Origin: Hyphomonas sp.
GTDB taxonomy: Bacteria; Pseudomonadota; Alphaproteobacteria; Caulobacterales; Hyphomonadaceae
Direction: 5' to 3'
Assembly: GCF_013823385.1 (NCBI RefSeq)
Contig: NZ_PNMA01000024.1
Coordinates: 1 to 62,086, forward strand
DNA: 62,086 bases
The number at the start of each line of letters is the position of its first letter. Within the stretch, counting starts at the first letter, position 1. Shown in pieces: positions 46,833 through 54,742 of this stretch. Position numbers and translations under genes: made by a program. The notes beneath the pieces were generated by a model. That model was not told where the DNA came from. It made no database searches and saw only the letters and a program-made list of their open reading frames with translations.

Positions 46833-47945
46833 ATGGCAGAGAAGTTCACGCAGGCGTCGGTCACCAGGTGGCTGAGGGAGGCCGAGCCGGGCCAGCAGTT
46901 CTACGACGCTGAGGCGAAGGGCCTCAGGCTCGTGATCGGTTCGACGGGCGGCTCGTACCGCCACGTCGGCCGGATCAACAGGCGTGGGGGAGGCTACGTC
47001 ACCGTCAACGTCGGAAGGGCCGACGAGGTCACGCTCAGGGAGGCCAGGACGCGCTCGGCAGAGCTCCGGCTGGCGCTAAAGCGTGGCGAGGACCCAAGGA
47101 GGCCCGTGACCTCCGTGCCGAACGTGCAGGAGGCGCTCGAGCGTTACCTGCTGCGCGACGACCTGACCGAGCGCACCAAGGAGTTCTACCGCAAGAGCGT
47201 CGAGGGACCGCTGCGCCCGCTGAGGAGGGTGCCGATGGACGAGCTGGACAGGGAGGAGCTGCGGGCCCTCCACGAGAGGGTCACGAGGGAGTGCGGGCCC
47301 TACCGTGCCAACGGGGCCATGCGGACGCTTCGCGCCCTGCACAACGACGCCGCCCGCACCCACGACCTGCCGCCGAACCCCGTCACCAGGGCGGTCAGGT
47401 TCAACAGGGAGCAGAGGAGGGACGACGCGGTCCCGCCATCGGACATGCCGGAGCTGTGGAGGCGGCTGGACTCGGTCGACTGCCCGATCATGCGGAGGGC
47501 CTGGCTCACGCTGCTGCTGACCGGCCTCCGCTGCGGTGACGTGAAGCGGATGCGGTGGGAGCACATAGAGGATGGGGTGCTGTTCGTCCCGCACCCGAAG
47601 GGCGGGCGGCCCTTCCGCCTGCCGCTCTGCTCCCACCTGCTGTCCGAGTTGGAGGAGCTGCGCGAGCTCGGGGCGGAGTTCGTACTGCCCTCGCCGCGCG
47701 ACCTGTCGAAGCCGCTGAGGGACGTCAAGCGCACGAAGACGTTCCCGTTCAACCCGCACGCCCTCCGTCACAACTACAGCACCCACGCGATGGAGGCGGG
47801 CGTCGACCACGCCACGCTGAAGCTGCTGCTGAACCACGCCAGTACCGACGTCACGTTCGGCTACGTGACCAGGGCCCACCTCACCGGCCACATGCGGGAG
47901 GCGGTAGAGACCGTGGCGGGGCGGCTGCTGTCCTACCGGGGCTGA
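46833..47945 (+). CDS. int: Tyrosine integrase (P4/tRNA type)
   Basis: 370 aa site-specific recombinase. The N-terminal arm-binding domain (about 1-95) reads FYDAEAKGLRLVIGSTGGSYRHVGR, typical of P4-like integrases. Catalytic set: Arg233 (GLRCGD), Lys256 (HPKGG), His309-x-x-Arg312 (HALRH), His335 and Tyr344 (TFGYV). ATG 46833 follows GGAG. Located 134 bp from attL, the usual place. Nine of the first 15 arginine codons are AGG (hand count), unlike flanking chromosomal genes. Confidence 0.94.
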   Translation: MAEKFTQASVTRWLREAEPGQQFYDAEAKGLRLVIGSTGGSYRHVGRINRRGGGYVTVNVGRADEVTLREARTRSAELRLALKRGEDPRRPVTSVPNVQEALERYLLRDDLTERTKEFYRKSVEGPLRPLRRVPMDELDREELRALHERVTRECGPYRANGAMRTLRALHNDAARTHDLPPNPVTRAVRFNREQRRDDAVPPSDMPELWRRLDSVDCPIMRRAWLTLLLTGLRCGDVKRMRWEHIEDGVLFVPHPKGGRPFRLPLCSHLLSELEELRELGAEFVLPSPRDLSKPLRDVKRTKTFPFNPHALRHNYSTHAMEAGVDHATLKLLLNHASTDVTFGYVTRAHLTGHMREAVETVAGRLLSYRG

Positions 47946-48001
47946 CCCTCGGTTCCGGTTCAGCGGGTTACGACGGCCCGGCACGGCATTACCCTCCGTG
48001 C

Positions 48002-48241
48002 ATGGACGACGTGATCGAGAGACTTGAGCGCATCGAGCGGCTGCTTGCGGAGCAGGCGGCGCAGCCCCGTTACCTGGACACCCGGCAGGCGAGCGAGCTG
48101 ACCGGCATCGCGACGGTTACGCTGGAGCGCTGGCGCGTCGACGGGGAGGGTCCGCCCTACGTGAAGCTGGGGCGGCTGGTGAAGTACCGCACCACGGACC
48201 TCCACGAGTTTATGGGTGCCCGCCTTTTTGGTTCAACGTAG
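48002..48241 (+). CDS. AlpA-like excisionase/HTH regulator, 79 aa
   Basis: A short N-terminal helix (DDVIERLERIERLLAEQA) is followed by one MerR-type HTH_17 domain: LDTRQASELTGIATVTLERWRVDGEGPPYVKLGRLVKYRTTDLHEFM. This is the AlpA/Xis type common after integrases of satellites and prophages, where it regulates excision or element genes. It lies 56 bp after int on the same strand. Confidence 0.85.
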   Translation: MDDVIERLERIERLLAEQAAQPRYLDTRQASELTGIATVTLERWRVDGEGPPYVKLGRLVKYRTTDLHEFMGARLFGST

Positions 48242-48337
48242 TTGACTAACGATAAGGACTGCGCCTGCTCCATTTAGACGCAAAGGTTGCAAGCCAAGGA
48301 ATATCTCTGTAGGCTTTTCTCGTTGTGGGAGGAGAAA

Positions 48338-49147
48338 ATGCCGTCGGTTTCAGACATCGGAGGCCTGGCAGAGGCACTCTACTCTTCAGCGGGGATAGTG
48401 TTGCTTTCGGTGATTGTCGCCTCAAGTCACCTTAAGGTAGGCAATTTAATCGATTCATCATTTCAATTGGTCAATCGAGTCGCTTTTGGCGATTCCAAAA
48501 TGGAAGAACTCCATCCCGTATATCGGCTTACGTTCTTGCTATTCCTGTTTTTGGTCTGGCCGCCGTTCTTTACAACGTTCGGGAACTTGATTCCGTTCAC
48601 GTTGGTTTACTCGAATGAGTGGGCATTTTTTCAGTGGTCGGACATAAATCGCGTGGCCAAGTTGTCCTGCGCAATGTCAGAAGATTTTAGCCTCTTTCAA
48701 GTCAGTAGGCTGATTGCTTACTCTCAGGAGTCCTTGAACTACCCACTCAACGAAGTAGAGCATGTGGGGTTTGTCTACTTTGGCGTTGCGAAATCACTTA
48801 CAGCCGTTCTTATATTGGCATCAGTCGTGTCTTTGCTCTCCCCGAGCAGCAGAAAATTCTCTCTGCGAGCGTTTCTTTTCAGTATCGCGGTCATCTTTGG
48901 CTTTGGCTATACTGGCTATCAGCTCACCTCCAACCATATAGAAAGCAAGGTACACCAAGTAACAAACACCCTTTACTCGAGTTTCGAAATCTCCGGCAGA
49001 TTCGCTGAGTTTGAAGAAGAGTGTTTAGACGTGAGGGCCCAAGTGTACCACGAGAGTAGAGATCGTCTTTCCTCGGAGCTCCCTGTATCGTTTATGTTTG
49101 TTCGACCAGCGTTCGAAAGCATAGTCCCGATCCAAGATCAAAGTTAA
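48338..49147 (+). CDS. Unknown four-TM membrane protein, 269 aa (cargo)
   Basis: Not recognised. Hydrophobic segments lie near residues 9-29, 62-88, 150-168 and 176-196, with a Phe/Trp-rich second one (LTFLLFLFLVWPPFFTTFGNLIPFTLVY) and a soluble acidic C-terminal tail. ATG 48338 follows a very good GGAGGAG. The gene is visibly more AT-rich than the int and primase genes, so it was probably acquired separately. Its place next to int is where PICIs and P4-like satellites often keep anti-phage cargo; a defence role is only inferred. Confidence 0.75.
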   Translation: MPSVSDIGGLAEALYSSAGIVLLSVIVASSHLKVGNLIDSSFQLVNRVAFGDSKMEELHPVYRLTFLLFLFLVWPPFFTTFGNLIPFTLVYSNEWAFFQWSDINRVAKLSCAMSEDFSLFQVSRLIAYSQESLNYPLNEVEHVGFVYFGVAKSLTAVLILASVVSLLSPSSRKFSLRAFLFSIAVIFGFGYTGYQLTSNHIESKVHQVTNTLYSSFEISGRFAEFEEECLDVRAQVYHESRDRLSSELPVSFMFVRPAFESIVPIQDQS

Positions 49148-49275
49148 GCAAACAAACCAAATGAAAACAGAACACCTTTCTTCGGTTTTGAAGCTAAGCG
49201 CCGACTTGGATAGTAGGCCGGTAAGAAGGCCTCAGCGTTGAGTAGCCAGACGGTAAATCTTCTGCTGCCAATGAA

Positions 49276-49614
49276 ATGGAGAAAGCGTTGGCCATCGAAA
49301 TGCTCGACCTGCAGCGCCGGATCGCTTCACTGGAGGAGGACCGGATCAACCACCTCGCCCTCATCAACGTGCTGGTCACGACGACCCAGCACCTGTGGTC
49401 GACGCTGATGCAGAAGGGCGTGATCGAGGACCCGGTCGCCTTCGTGGAGGCCTACCTCGACAACCCCAGCAGGGTGCGGACCTTCCCGGGCGTGGACCCG
49501 GCATACCTGGACGTCCTGAACCAGGTCTACGACCAACGCTTCATGTACTACCGCGCCATGCTGCACGCCGAGGCCGTCAGGGTACGGAAGATGCAGGACG
49601 AGGGACGTAGCTGA
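49276..49614 (+). CDS. Hypothetical protein, 112 aa
   Basis: Mostly helical: an N-terminal coiled-coil-like segment (IEMLDLQRRIASLEEDRINHL) and a middle part (IEDPVAFVEAYLDNPSRVRTFPGVDP). No family recognised. Codon pattern is GC-rich like the element core, so it is likely real. It is convergent with the minus-strand block and ends 7 bp before strong hairpins. Confidence 0.6.
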   Translation: MEKALAIEMLDLQRRIASLEEDRINHLALINVLVTTTQHLWSTLMQKGVIEDPVAFVEAYLDNPSRVRTFPGVDPAYLDVLNQVYDQRFMYYRAMLHAEAVRVRKMQDEGRS

Positions 49615-49621
49615 ACGGATT

Positions 49622-49769
49622 GGCCGCCGGACCGGCGGAGCGGTCCTGTCCGGCGGCCCCGGCCCGTCGCCGGTCGGCGTCGGTCATCGCCGATGGGTGT
49701 TGGCGCCGTCCGCTAAGGAACGAACGGACGGCGCCTGACCTGCCCGGGTAAACATCCGAAACCCCGGGC
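49622..49769. terminator. Three strong hairpins between convergent element operons
   Basis: Perfect stems: GGCCGCCGGAC (49622-49632) / GTCCGGCGGCC (49648-49658), GGCGCCGTCCG (49702-49712) / CGGACGGCGCC (49725-49735), and GCCCGGGT (49742-49749) / ACCCCGGGC (49761-49769, one bulge). They fill the 164-bp gap where the plus-strand and minus-strand blocks meet and probably terminate both. Confidence 0.65.
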
Positions 49770-49778
49770 GGGCCTTTC

Positions 49779-50041
49779 TCAGTTCGTGTCGCGCAGGGCG
49801 TCGCGGTTGTGGGCGACCGTCTCTGCGAGGTCGCAGGAGAGCGCGTAGAGCCGGGAGCCGATCGGGTCGCGGGCGCTGAGCACGAAGTCTCGTGCGGCCA
49901 GCTCGGCCTCGCCCTTGGCGATGCGCTCCTGGACGCGCTCCTCCAGCAGGGCGTTGCACTTCGCCAGCGTCTCTGCGGGGGCGCGGCGCCTGCGGCCTTC
50001 GAGAGAGTCTCGAGCTCGGCCAGTCGTTCGGTGGGGGTCAT
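49779..50041 (-). pseudogene. Frameshifted small ORF in the minus-strand block
   Basis: The ATG at 50041 overlaps the previous gene's stop (ATGA) and opens MTPTERLAELETLSKAAG. The frame then turns to nonsense, while a -1 frame gives a clear protein ending ...LAKCNALLEERVQERIAKGE, and so on to a stop at 49779. The switch falls at a run of five G (plus strand 49977-49981). One missing base, a sequencing error, or a programmed -1 slip would each explain it. The restored product would be about 87 aa, unknown, helical. Confidence 0.6.
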
Positions 50042-50589
50042 CGGTCGGTATCCTTCAGCTTGGGGAGCACGCGGCGCACTGAGGCGCCGAACGGGGTCTC
50101 GCGGTGGACGGGGACGCGGGCGGCGCCCATCGCCTCCATGAAGTGGCGGGCGCCGGACGCCATCGCCCAGCGGAGCGAGTGCTCGGTGGCCCGGACCACG
50201 GCGTTGAGGTCGGAGCCGGCGCGCTGCCGGGCGCGCTTCGCGTCCAGCATGGCCAGCGAGTACACGGAGTAGGCCTCGCCCAGGGCGGCGAGGGCGGCGT
50301 CGACGCCGTCGGCCGCAGCCAGCATGGCACGGTCGGCCTCCAGGGCCTCGCCGGTCAGCCTCGCGGCCTCCTCGGCGCGTGCGCGCTGGGCCAGGTCGGC
50401 CTGTCGGGCCTCCGCCAGCGTGATCGCCGGCGCGAGGTCGCGCACCTTCGCCTCCAGCTTGTCCCTGCGTGCCTGCAGGTGCCGGGCGTCGGCGTCGTCG
50501 GCCAGGGCCGCCGCGATTGCCGACTGCACCTCGGCCAGCTCGGCCTCGGCCGCGGCCAGGTTCCGCCTCAGCTTGTCTGTGTCCGCCAT
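50038..50589 (-). CDS. Coiled-coil protein, 183 aa
   Basis: Highly Ala/Glu/Arg-rich; residues 1-100 form heptad repeats (LRRNLAAAEAELAEVQSAIAAAL, HLQARRDKLEAKVRDLAPAI), then a helical C-terminus with SLRWAMASGARHFMEAMG. A strong GAGGAGGAGAC precedes the ATG. It is cotranscribed with the frameshifted ORF. By shape and place among satellite genes it could be a scaffold- or capsid-interference protein, but no homology is seen. Confidence 0.75.
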   Translation of the reverse strand: MADTDKLRRNLAAAEAELAEVQSAIAAALADDADARHLQARRDKLEAKVRDLAPAITLAEARQADLAQRARAEEAARLTGEALEADRAMLAAADGVDAALAALGEAYSVYSLAMLDAKRARQRAGSDLNAVVRATEHSLRWAMASGARHFMEAMGAARVPVHRETPFGASVRRVLPKLKDTDR

Positions 50590-50693
50590 GTCGTCTCCTC
50601 CTCTGTCGTGCGTGCATGCGGGCGCGTCGGTCGGACGTTGACGCCGGTCGGCCGGGAAGCGGACCCCCGGAGCGGAAACGATGGCGCAGAGGC

Positions 50694-51074
50694 TCAGCGC
50701 CTCGACCAGGCAGCGGGTGCCCTGACGTGGTCCAGCCTGTCGAGCAGGTCGGCGACGAGCTGGCGGTCGATCCCCGGCCAGCCCTCGAAGTCGGCCGCGG
50801 CGTCGCTGATCATGGCCGTGTGCAGCTGGTCCAGCTGGAGGATGGTCGCCGGCACGGACCTCGCGGCCAAGACGGCAACGCAGGCCTCACGCCAGCCGTA
50901 GGGGAACGGCAGGCCGACGCAGTTGTAGAGGCTGAACAGGAGCCTCGCCTGGTTGGAGCGGGGCGTCCCCCTGGGGTCGAAGGCGCAGTCGGCCGCGGCC
51001 TCTCGGACGGCATCGACCGTGGAGGGCCTGGGTCGCTCGTTGTCGACCGTGGAGACGGGCTTGTCGGTTATCAT
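50694..51074 (-). CDS. Hypothetical protein, 126 aa
   Basis: Family not recognised. It has two N-terminal cysteine-containing stretches and a C-terminal Asp/Leu-rich segment (DRQLVADLLDRLDHV). It is probably soluble and has no good Shine-Dalgarno. It belongs to the minus-strand block, 96 bp from its upstream neighbour (51075-51170 holds no gene) and about 100 bp from the coiled-coil gene. Codon use matches the element core. Confidence 0.55.
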   Translation of the reverse strand: MITDKPVSTVDNERPRPSTVDAVREAAADCAFDPRGTPRSNQARLLFSLYNCVGLPFPYGWREACVAVLAARSVPATILQLDQLHTAMISDAAADFEGWPGIDRQLVADLLDRLDHVRAPAAWSRR

Positions 51075-51170
51075 CGTGGCATCGATGGCCTGGCGGATGG
51101 CCAGGGCACGCCCCCGGAGGACGCTTCCCCAGCCGTATCAGGGGGTTAGGCGGGGCAGGGCGACAGACCG

Positions 51171-51701
51171 TCAGTCGGCGGACAGCCCGTCGTCGTGCTG
51201 GCCGAGCAGCACCGCCAGGCGTTCCCGTCGCCTCGGGTCTCCCCTCGGCACAGCGGCCGCTGTGGCCCTCACGTCCTCCGGCCCCATCCCGATGGGCAGG
51301 GCGGCGTCGAACACCATCCCGCCTCCGGCGCAGAGCCGGTCGGACCGGAAGGGCATGTCGGTCTCCCAGCGTCCCCTGACGACCTCGACCGTGATCCAGT
51401 TCGTCGGCCCGAAGGCGGCGACCGGCGTGCGCGCCACGTGGTCCAGGAGCGTCCTCGGCGCACCCTGGGCGTGCAGGTCACGCACGGCACGCTCGCGGTC
51501 GACGTCGCGCAGCCAGGGAAGCACGTCGGCGATCCCGGCCAGCTCCGCCTCTAGGTCGGCCGCCGACACCGTCTGCACCCGGAACAGGGCGCACCTGCTG
51601 CGCGTCGGCCCGTCGTACAGGGCGAGCTCGTCGGGCGACAGGGGCACGGTGGCGGTGCCGTCGCGTTCCAGGACCAGCACCCGGCCCGTCGGCTCAGTCA
51701 T
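51171..51701 (-). CDS. Hypothetical protein, 176 aa
   Basis: Its start overlaps the stop of the terminase-like gene by 8 bp, so translation is coupled. Sequence begins MTEPTGRVLVLERDGTATVPLSPDELALYDG and has a C-terminal charged tail. I do not recognise a family. Tight coupling to the TerS-like gene suggests a packaging- or terminase-related role, but nothing in the sequence proves that. Confidence 0.65.
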   Translation of the reverse strand: MTEPTGRVLVLERDGTATVPLSPDELALYDGPTRSRCALFRVQTVSAADLEAELAGIADVLPWLRDVDRERAVRDLHAQGAPRTLLDHVARTPVAAFGPTNWITVEVVRGRWETDMPFRSDRLCAGGGMVFDAALPIGMGPEDVRATAAAVPRGDPRRRERLAVLLGQHDDGLSAD

Positions 51702-52230
51702 CGGCGTCGATCTCCGCGATCAGCGCGTCCACGTCGACCGGGTCGGCGCTCAGCCGGGGCACGGTGTCGCCGGCGAAGTTCTGCTGCAGGTTCACCTGGA
51801 CGCCCGGGGCGGCAGAGGCGACGGCCCTGCGCATGGAGGCCAGGTCCCTGAACGACAGGGTGGACACGTACACCGGCTCGAAGTCCTCGTCGACGACCGG
51901 GTTGCCCTCGGCGTCCAGGAGCGGGACCAGCTGGGTCCTCAGGTGGCTGACGATGTGGTCGTCGACGCCCGCCAGGATCGCCGCGGCCCTGTCCTCGGTC
52001 GCCTGCTTGACGGCCAGGTCCCAGTCGCGTGCGAACCGGGCGTCCCGGTTGCGCCTCGCGTACATCGTGCCCTTCGAGACGCCGAGCTGCTGGGCCGACC
52101 AGTTCACCTGGCCGCTGACCGACAGCAGGCGGAGGAAGCGCTCGTTGAGGTCTGCGGGGATCTGGACGGGCGAGGCGTACTGCGACTTGGGGGCGGGGTC
52201 GGCCTTCAGCCTTGGGAGGAGAGATGACAT
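51694..52230 (-). CDS. Small-terminase-like protein
   Basis: 178 aa from ATG 52230 (a longer frame adds 28 low-quality residues). NERFLRLLSVSGQVNWSAQQLGVSKGTMYARRNRDARFARDWDLAVKQA matches the N-terminal HTH of phage terminase small subunits: recognition helix plus FxxxWDxA. No large terminase, portal or capsid gene follows. In PICIs, a satellite TerS redirects helper-phage packaging to satellite DNA. It sits just downstream (minus strand) of the iteron array. Confidence 0.6.
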   Translation of the reverse strand: MSSLLPRLKADPAPKSQYASPVQIPADLNERFLRLLSVSGQVNWSAQQLGVSKGTMYARRNRDARFARDWDLAVKQATEDRAAAILAGVDDHIVSHLRTQLVPLLDAEGNPVVDEDFEPVYVSTLSFRDLASMRRAVASAAPGVQVNLQQNFAGDTVPRLSADPVDVDALIAEIDADD

Positions 52231-52372
52231 GTTGCGTTTTCCGGTCGAGGCGTGCGTGCCTCTTCGGTCAACAGAATGGCGTCCCGGCAAAGCGGTTCGA
52301 ACCCTCGAGCTCAATGCCCAACGTGGCCTCTGACTTGGTACCCGTCGGGATCTCCCAGTCCTCTGCCGGTAC

Positions 52373-52589
52373 GTAGACCTCGTAGACCTTGACGGTCCCA
52401 GAAGGTCTACGTGGAAAGGCGAGCGTTTCCAGTGCCTTGGGCTCCGATGTAGACCTTGTAGACCTTGTAGACCTTATTTCTATTAAGTCTGGTATCAGTG
52501 ACCTAGGGTGGGTGCTGCGCACAGTGGTCACGCTCCCAGGGCTTTTATGAACCTAGGTCTTTTTGGTCTACGAGGTCTACAAGGTCTAC
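52373..52589. other. Iteron-like 9-bp repeat array, candidate replication origin
   Basis: GTAGACC occurs at 52373 and 52382, and at 52449, 52458 and 52467; its complement GGTCTAC occurs at 52404, 52565, 52574 and 52583. Within clusters the spacing is exactly 9 bp. Three direct copies and three inverted copies flank a 91-bp centre with AT-rich edges, a GTGACC/GGTCAC inverted pair and ACCTAGG twice 50 bp apart. It lies at the 3' end of the primase gene, as in SaPI origins. The remaining 52231-52372 shows nothing else I can support. Confidence 0.75.
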
Positions 52590-54742
52590 GTGCCGACCTT
52601 TTTGTAGCCCGCCTTGATGACGTCTGCCCCGTCGATCCGGACCCTGACGGACTTCGAGTGCTCCCATCCTAGGGACTCCATGACCGAGCGAAGCCGCCTC
52701 TCGTGGTTCCGGTTCCTCTGCGAGACGTTGACCACGAGGTGCCCCAGCAGCTCGCGCGTCAGCACCCGGTGGGGGCTCGGCGCCTCCTCGCCCTCCAGCA
52801 CGTCCTGCCTGTGTTCGAGGAACGCCAGGATCTCGTCTGCCCAGGGGTCCGCCGCCGTCTCATCGGCTTGGCGCTCTGCAGCCTCGCCCCACAGCTCCGG
52901 CGGGAGCGACCAGGCCTCGCCGGCCTTGAAGGCCGCGTCGGCCTCGGCCCAGAGCTGGTCGCGGTCGCGGCTGATGGCCTCCACGTCGACCTCGCCGGTC
53001 ACGGTCAGCGGCCAGTAGCGGCGCGCCCCGGTCCCGTCCTGGAGGAAGCTGCCCTCGTTGCAGGTGCCCGCGAACACGGAGCGGCGCGGCACATCCTGGG
53101 TGACCTTGCCGTAGTGTGGTCGATAGCGGTCGACTGCGCGAGAGAGGAAGGCCTTCAGCGTGGAGCTCTCGGACCGGGAGAGGCCGTCGAGTTCGGCGAA
53201 CTCGTGCAGCCACGTGCCCTCGAGGCCGATGGCGGCGTCCTTGTTCCGCAGGTCGTTCAGCTCGGCGTCGGAGAAGAAGGCGTCGCTGAACAGGACGCGC
53301 AGGCCGGTGGACTTGCCCGCGCCCTGGCGACCCTTCAGAACCGGCATCTCGTCGCGCTTGCAGCCGGGCCTCCTCGCCCTCGCCACCGCGCCGACCATGA
53401 AGGCCTGGCCCACGGCGCGCTCGTAGGCGCCGTCGGTGGTGCGGAAGTACGCCGGGAAGAGGCCGTCGATCCGGCGCACGCCGTCCCAGGTGAGCCCGTC
53501 CAGGTAGTCCGTCACCGGGTTGAACTTGTCCTTGTAGGCGATGGTCATCACGGCCTCGGAGACGTTCTCCCTCGACGGGCTGTAGGCGAGGTGGCCGAAC
53601 TGGACGATTAGGAGTTCCCGTACGAGGCGCAGCGTGTCCTCTGTGACCTCGGTTCCGAAGGACGCGTCCCAAGCGGGCCGCTCGAACACTACGGACCGCT
53701 TGAACTCGTTGAGCCGCGGTCTCAGGCCGGACTCGGCGACGGCAGCGAAGGCGTTCTCGATCGTGTCGGCTGCCTTGCCGTGGGCGTTGATCTTCATGCG
53801 GTGCACCGGCCCGGCCGACGGGATGTCTGCCGCGAAGTCGTCGGCCGGGTCGCCCCGGACCGCACGCGCGACCACGGCCAGCGCATCGGCGTTGCCGTCG
53901 ACCAGCCGCATCAGCGTCCCGACGCCGCGGCGGTGCTCGCGGTCGGAGCGGAGCGAGCGCCAGCGGCTCATCACGTCGCCGCGGTAGCCGGGGCCTGCGC
54001 TGCACCAGGCGTCGAAGATCCGGCCACACTCCTCGTCGCCGCCCGTCGCGTCGTGCACGGACATGAGCAAAGGCTCCCACTCAGCATTTGTTCCGTAGTC
54101 GCAGGGGTCCATCGCGTCCAGCATCTCCTGGAGCCGGTCGGCGTCGATGACTGCTGCGGCGGGGCGCTTGCTCGTCAGCGCCGACGTGGGGCGCGCGACC
54201 AGTTCCAGCAGGGCCTGCGGCGCGGCCGGTGGCGGTGAGGACAGGTCGTCGATGGACGCCCACTCGTAGGTCTGGCCGGTGTCCGGGTGCAGCGAGCCTG
54301 CGGCGACCACCTGTCGGCCGTACGACTTGAACTCCACGCCGGGGAACTCCGGCAGCTCGTTCACCGCGGCCACCGATTCCGGCTTGCACATGTAGACGTG
54401 GAGACCGCCGGAGCCCGTCCGCACGCAGGGGTATTGGTCCGGGTCGAGGCCGACCGCATCGCAAAGCTCGGCGAAGGTGTCGCGGCCCTCCGGCATGTTG
54501 CGGGGATCGACGTCGACGACCAGGTGGCAGGGCTTCAGGCGGACGCCGTAGTTATGGCCGCGGGCGACCATCTCGGCGACGACGGCGCGGTCGAACGGCC
54601 TGGTCACCCAGTCCTTGTCGATCGGGCTCTTGCCGACCTTCCTGGTCTTGCCCTTGTCCGTACGCGTTGCGTCCCAGCGGTGCAGCGGTATCAGGTCGAA
54701 GTCGTCGGTGTAGAGATCGCCTTGGAATGCAGGTTCGCTCAT
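52586..54742 (-). CDS. PrimPol-VapE primase/helicase
   Basis: 718 aa. The N-terminal primase-polymerase domain (about 1-180) has HLVVDVDPRN with the DxD metal motif (Asp77, Asp79) and later HPDTG. A linker leads to a VapE/D5-like P-loop ATPase: Walker A GRQGAGKST at 471-479 and Walker B around 510-519 (TWLHEFAELD), then arginine-finger region DVPRRSVFAGTCNEGSFLQDGTGARRYWPL. Such proteins initiate replication of satellites. The iteron array overlaps its 3' end. It is coupled (4 bp) to the double-HTH gene upstream. Confidence 0.9.
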   Translation of the reverse strand: MSEPAFQGDLYTDDFDLIPLHRWDATRTDKGKTRKVGKSPIDKDWVTRPFDRAVVAEMVARGHNYGVRLKPCHLVVDVDPRNMPEGRDTFAELCDAVGLDPDQYPCVRTGSGGLHVYMCKPESVAAVNELPEFPGVEFKSYGRQVVAAGSLHPDTGQTYEWASIDDLSSPPPAAPQALLELVARPTSALTSKRPAAAVIDADRLQEMLDAMDPCDYGTNAEWEPLLMSVHDATGGDEECGRIFDAWCSAGPGYRGDVMSRWRSLRSDREHRRGVGTLMRLVDGNADALAVVARAVRGDPADDFAADIPSAGPVHRMKINAHGKAADTIENAFAAVAESGLRPRLNEFKRSVVFERPAWDASFGTEVTEDTLRLVRELLIVQFGHLAYSPSRENVSEAVMTIAYKDKFNPVTDYLDGLTWDGVRRIDGLFPAYFRTTDGAYERAVGQAFMVGAVARARRPGCKRDEMPVLKGRQGAGKSTGLRVLFSDAFFSDAELNDLRNKDAAIGLEGTWLHEFAELDGLSRSESSTLKAFLSRAVDRYRPHYGKVTQDVPRRSVFAGTCNEGSFLQDGTGARRYWPLTVTGEVDVEAISRDRDQLWAEADAAFKAGEAWSLPPELWGEAAERQADETAADPWADEILAFLEHRQDVLEGEEAPSPHRVLTRELLGHLVVNVSQRNRNHERRLRSVMESLGWEHSKSVRVRIDGADVIKAGYKKVGT

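Noticed and set aside
49684-50041. A programmed frameshift as the firm explanation of the small element gene
   Set aside because: The run does not form a classic X-XXY-YYZ slippery heptamer; a base error or mutation is at least as likely, so only the frame switch is reported.
52268-52531. Minus-strand 87-codon reading frame across the iteron array
   Set aside because: Its RSTRSTRST segment is only the 9-bp repeat read as codons, and there is no good ribosome-binding site. The C-terminal part could be protein-like, but the repeats explain the frame better.
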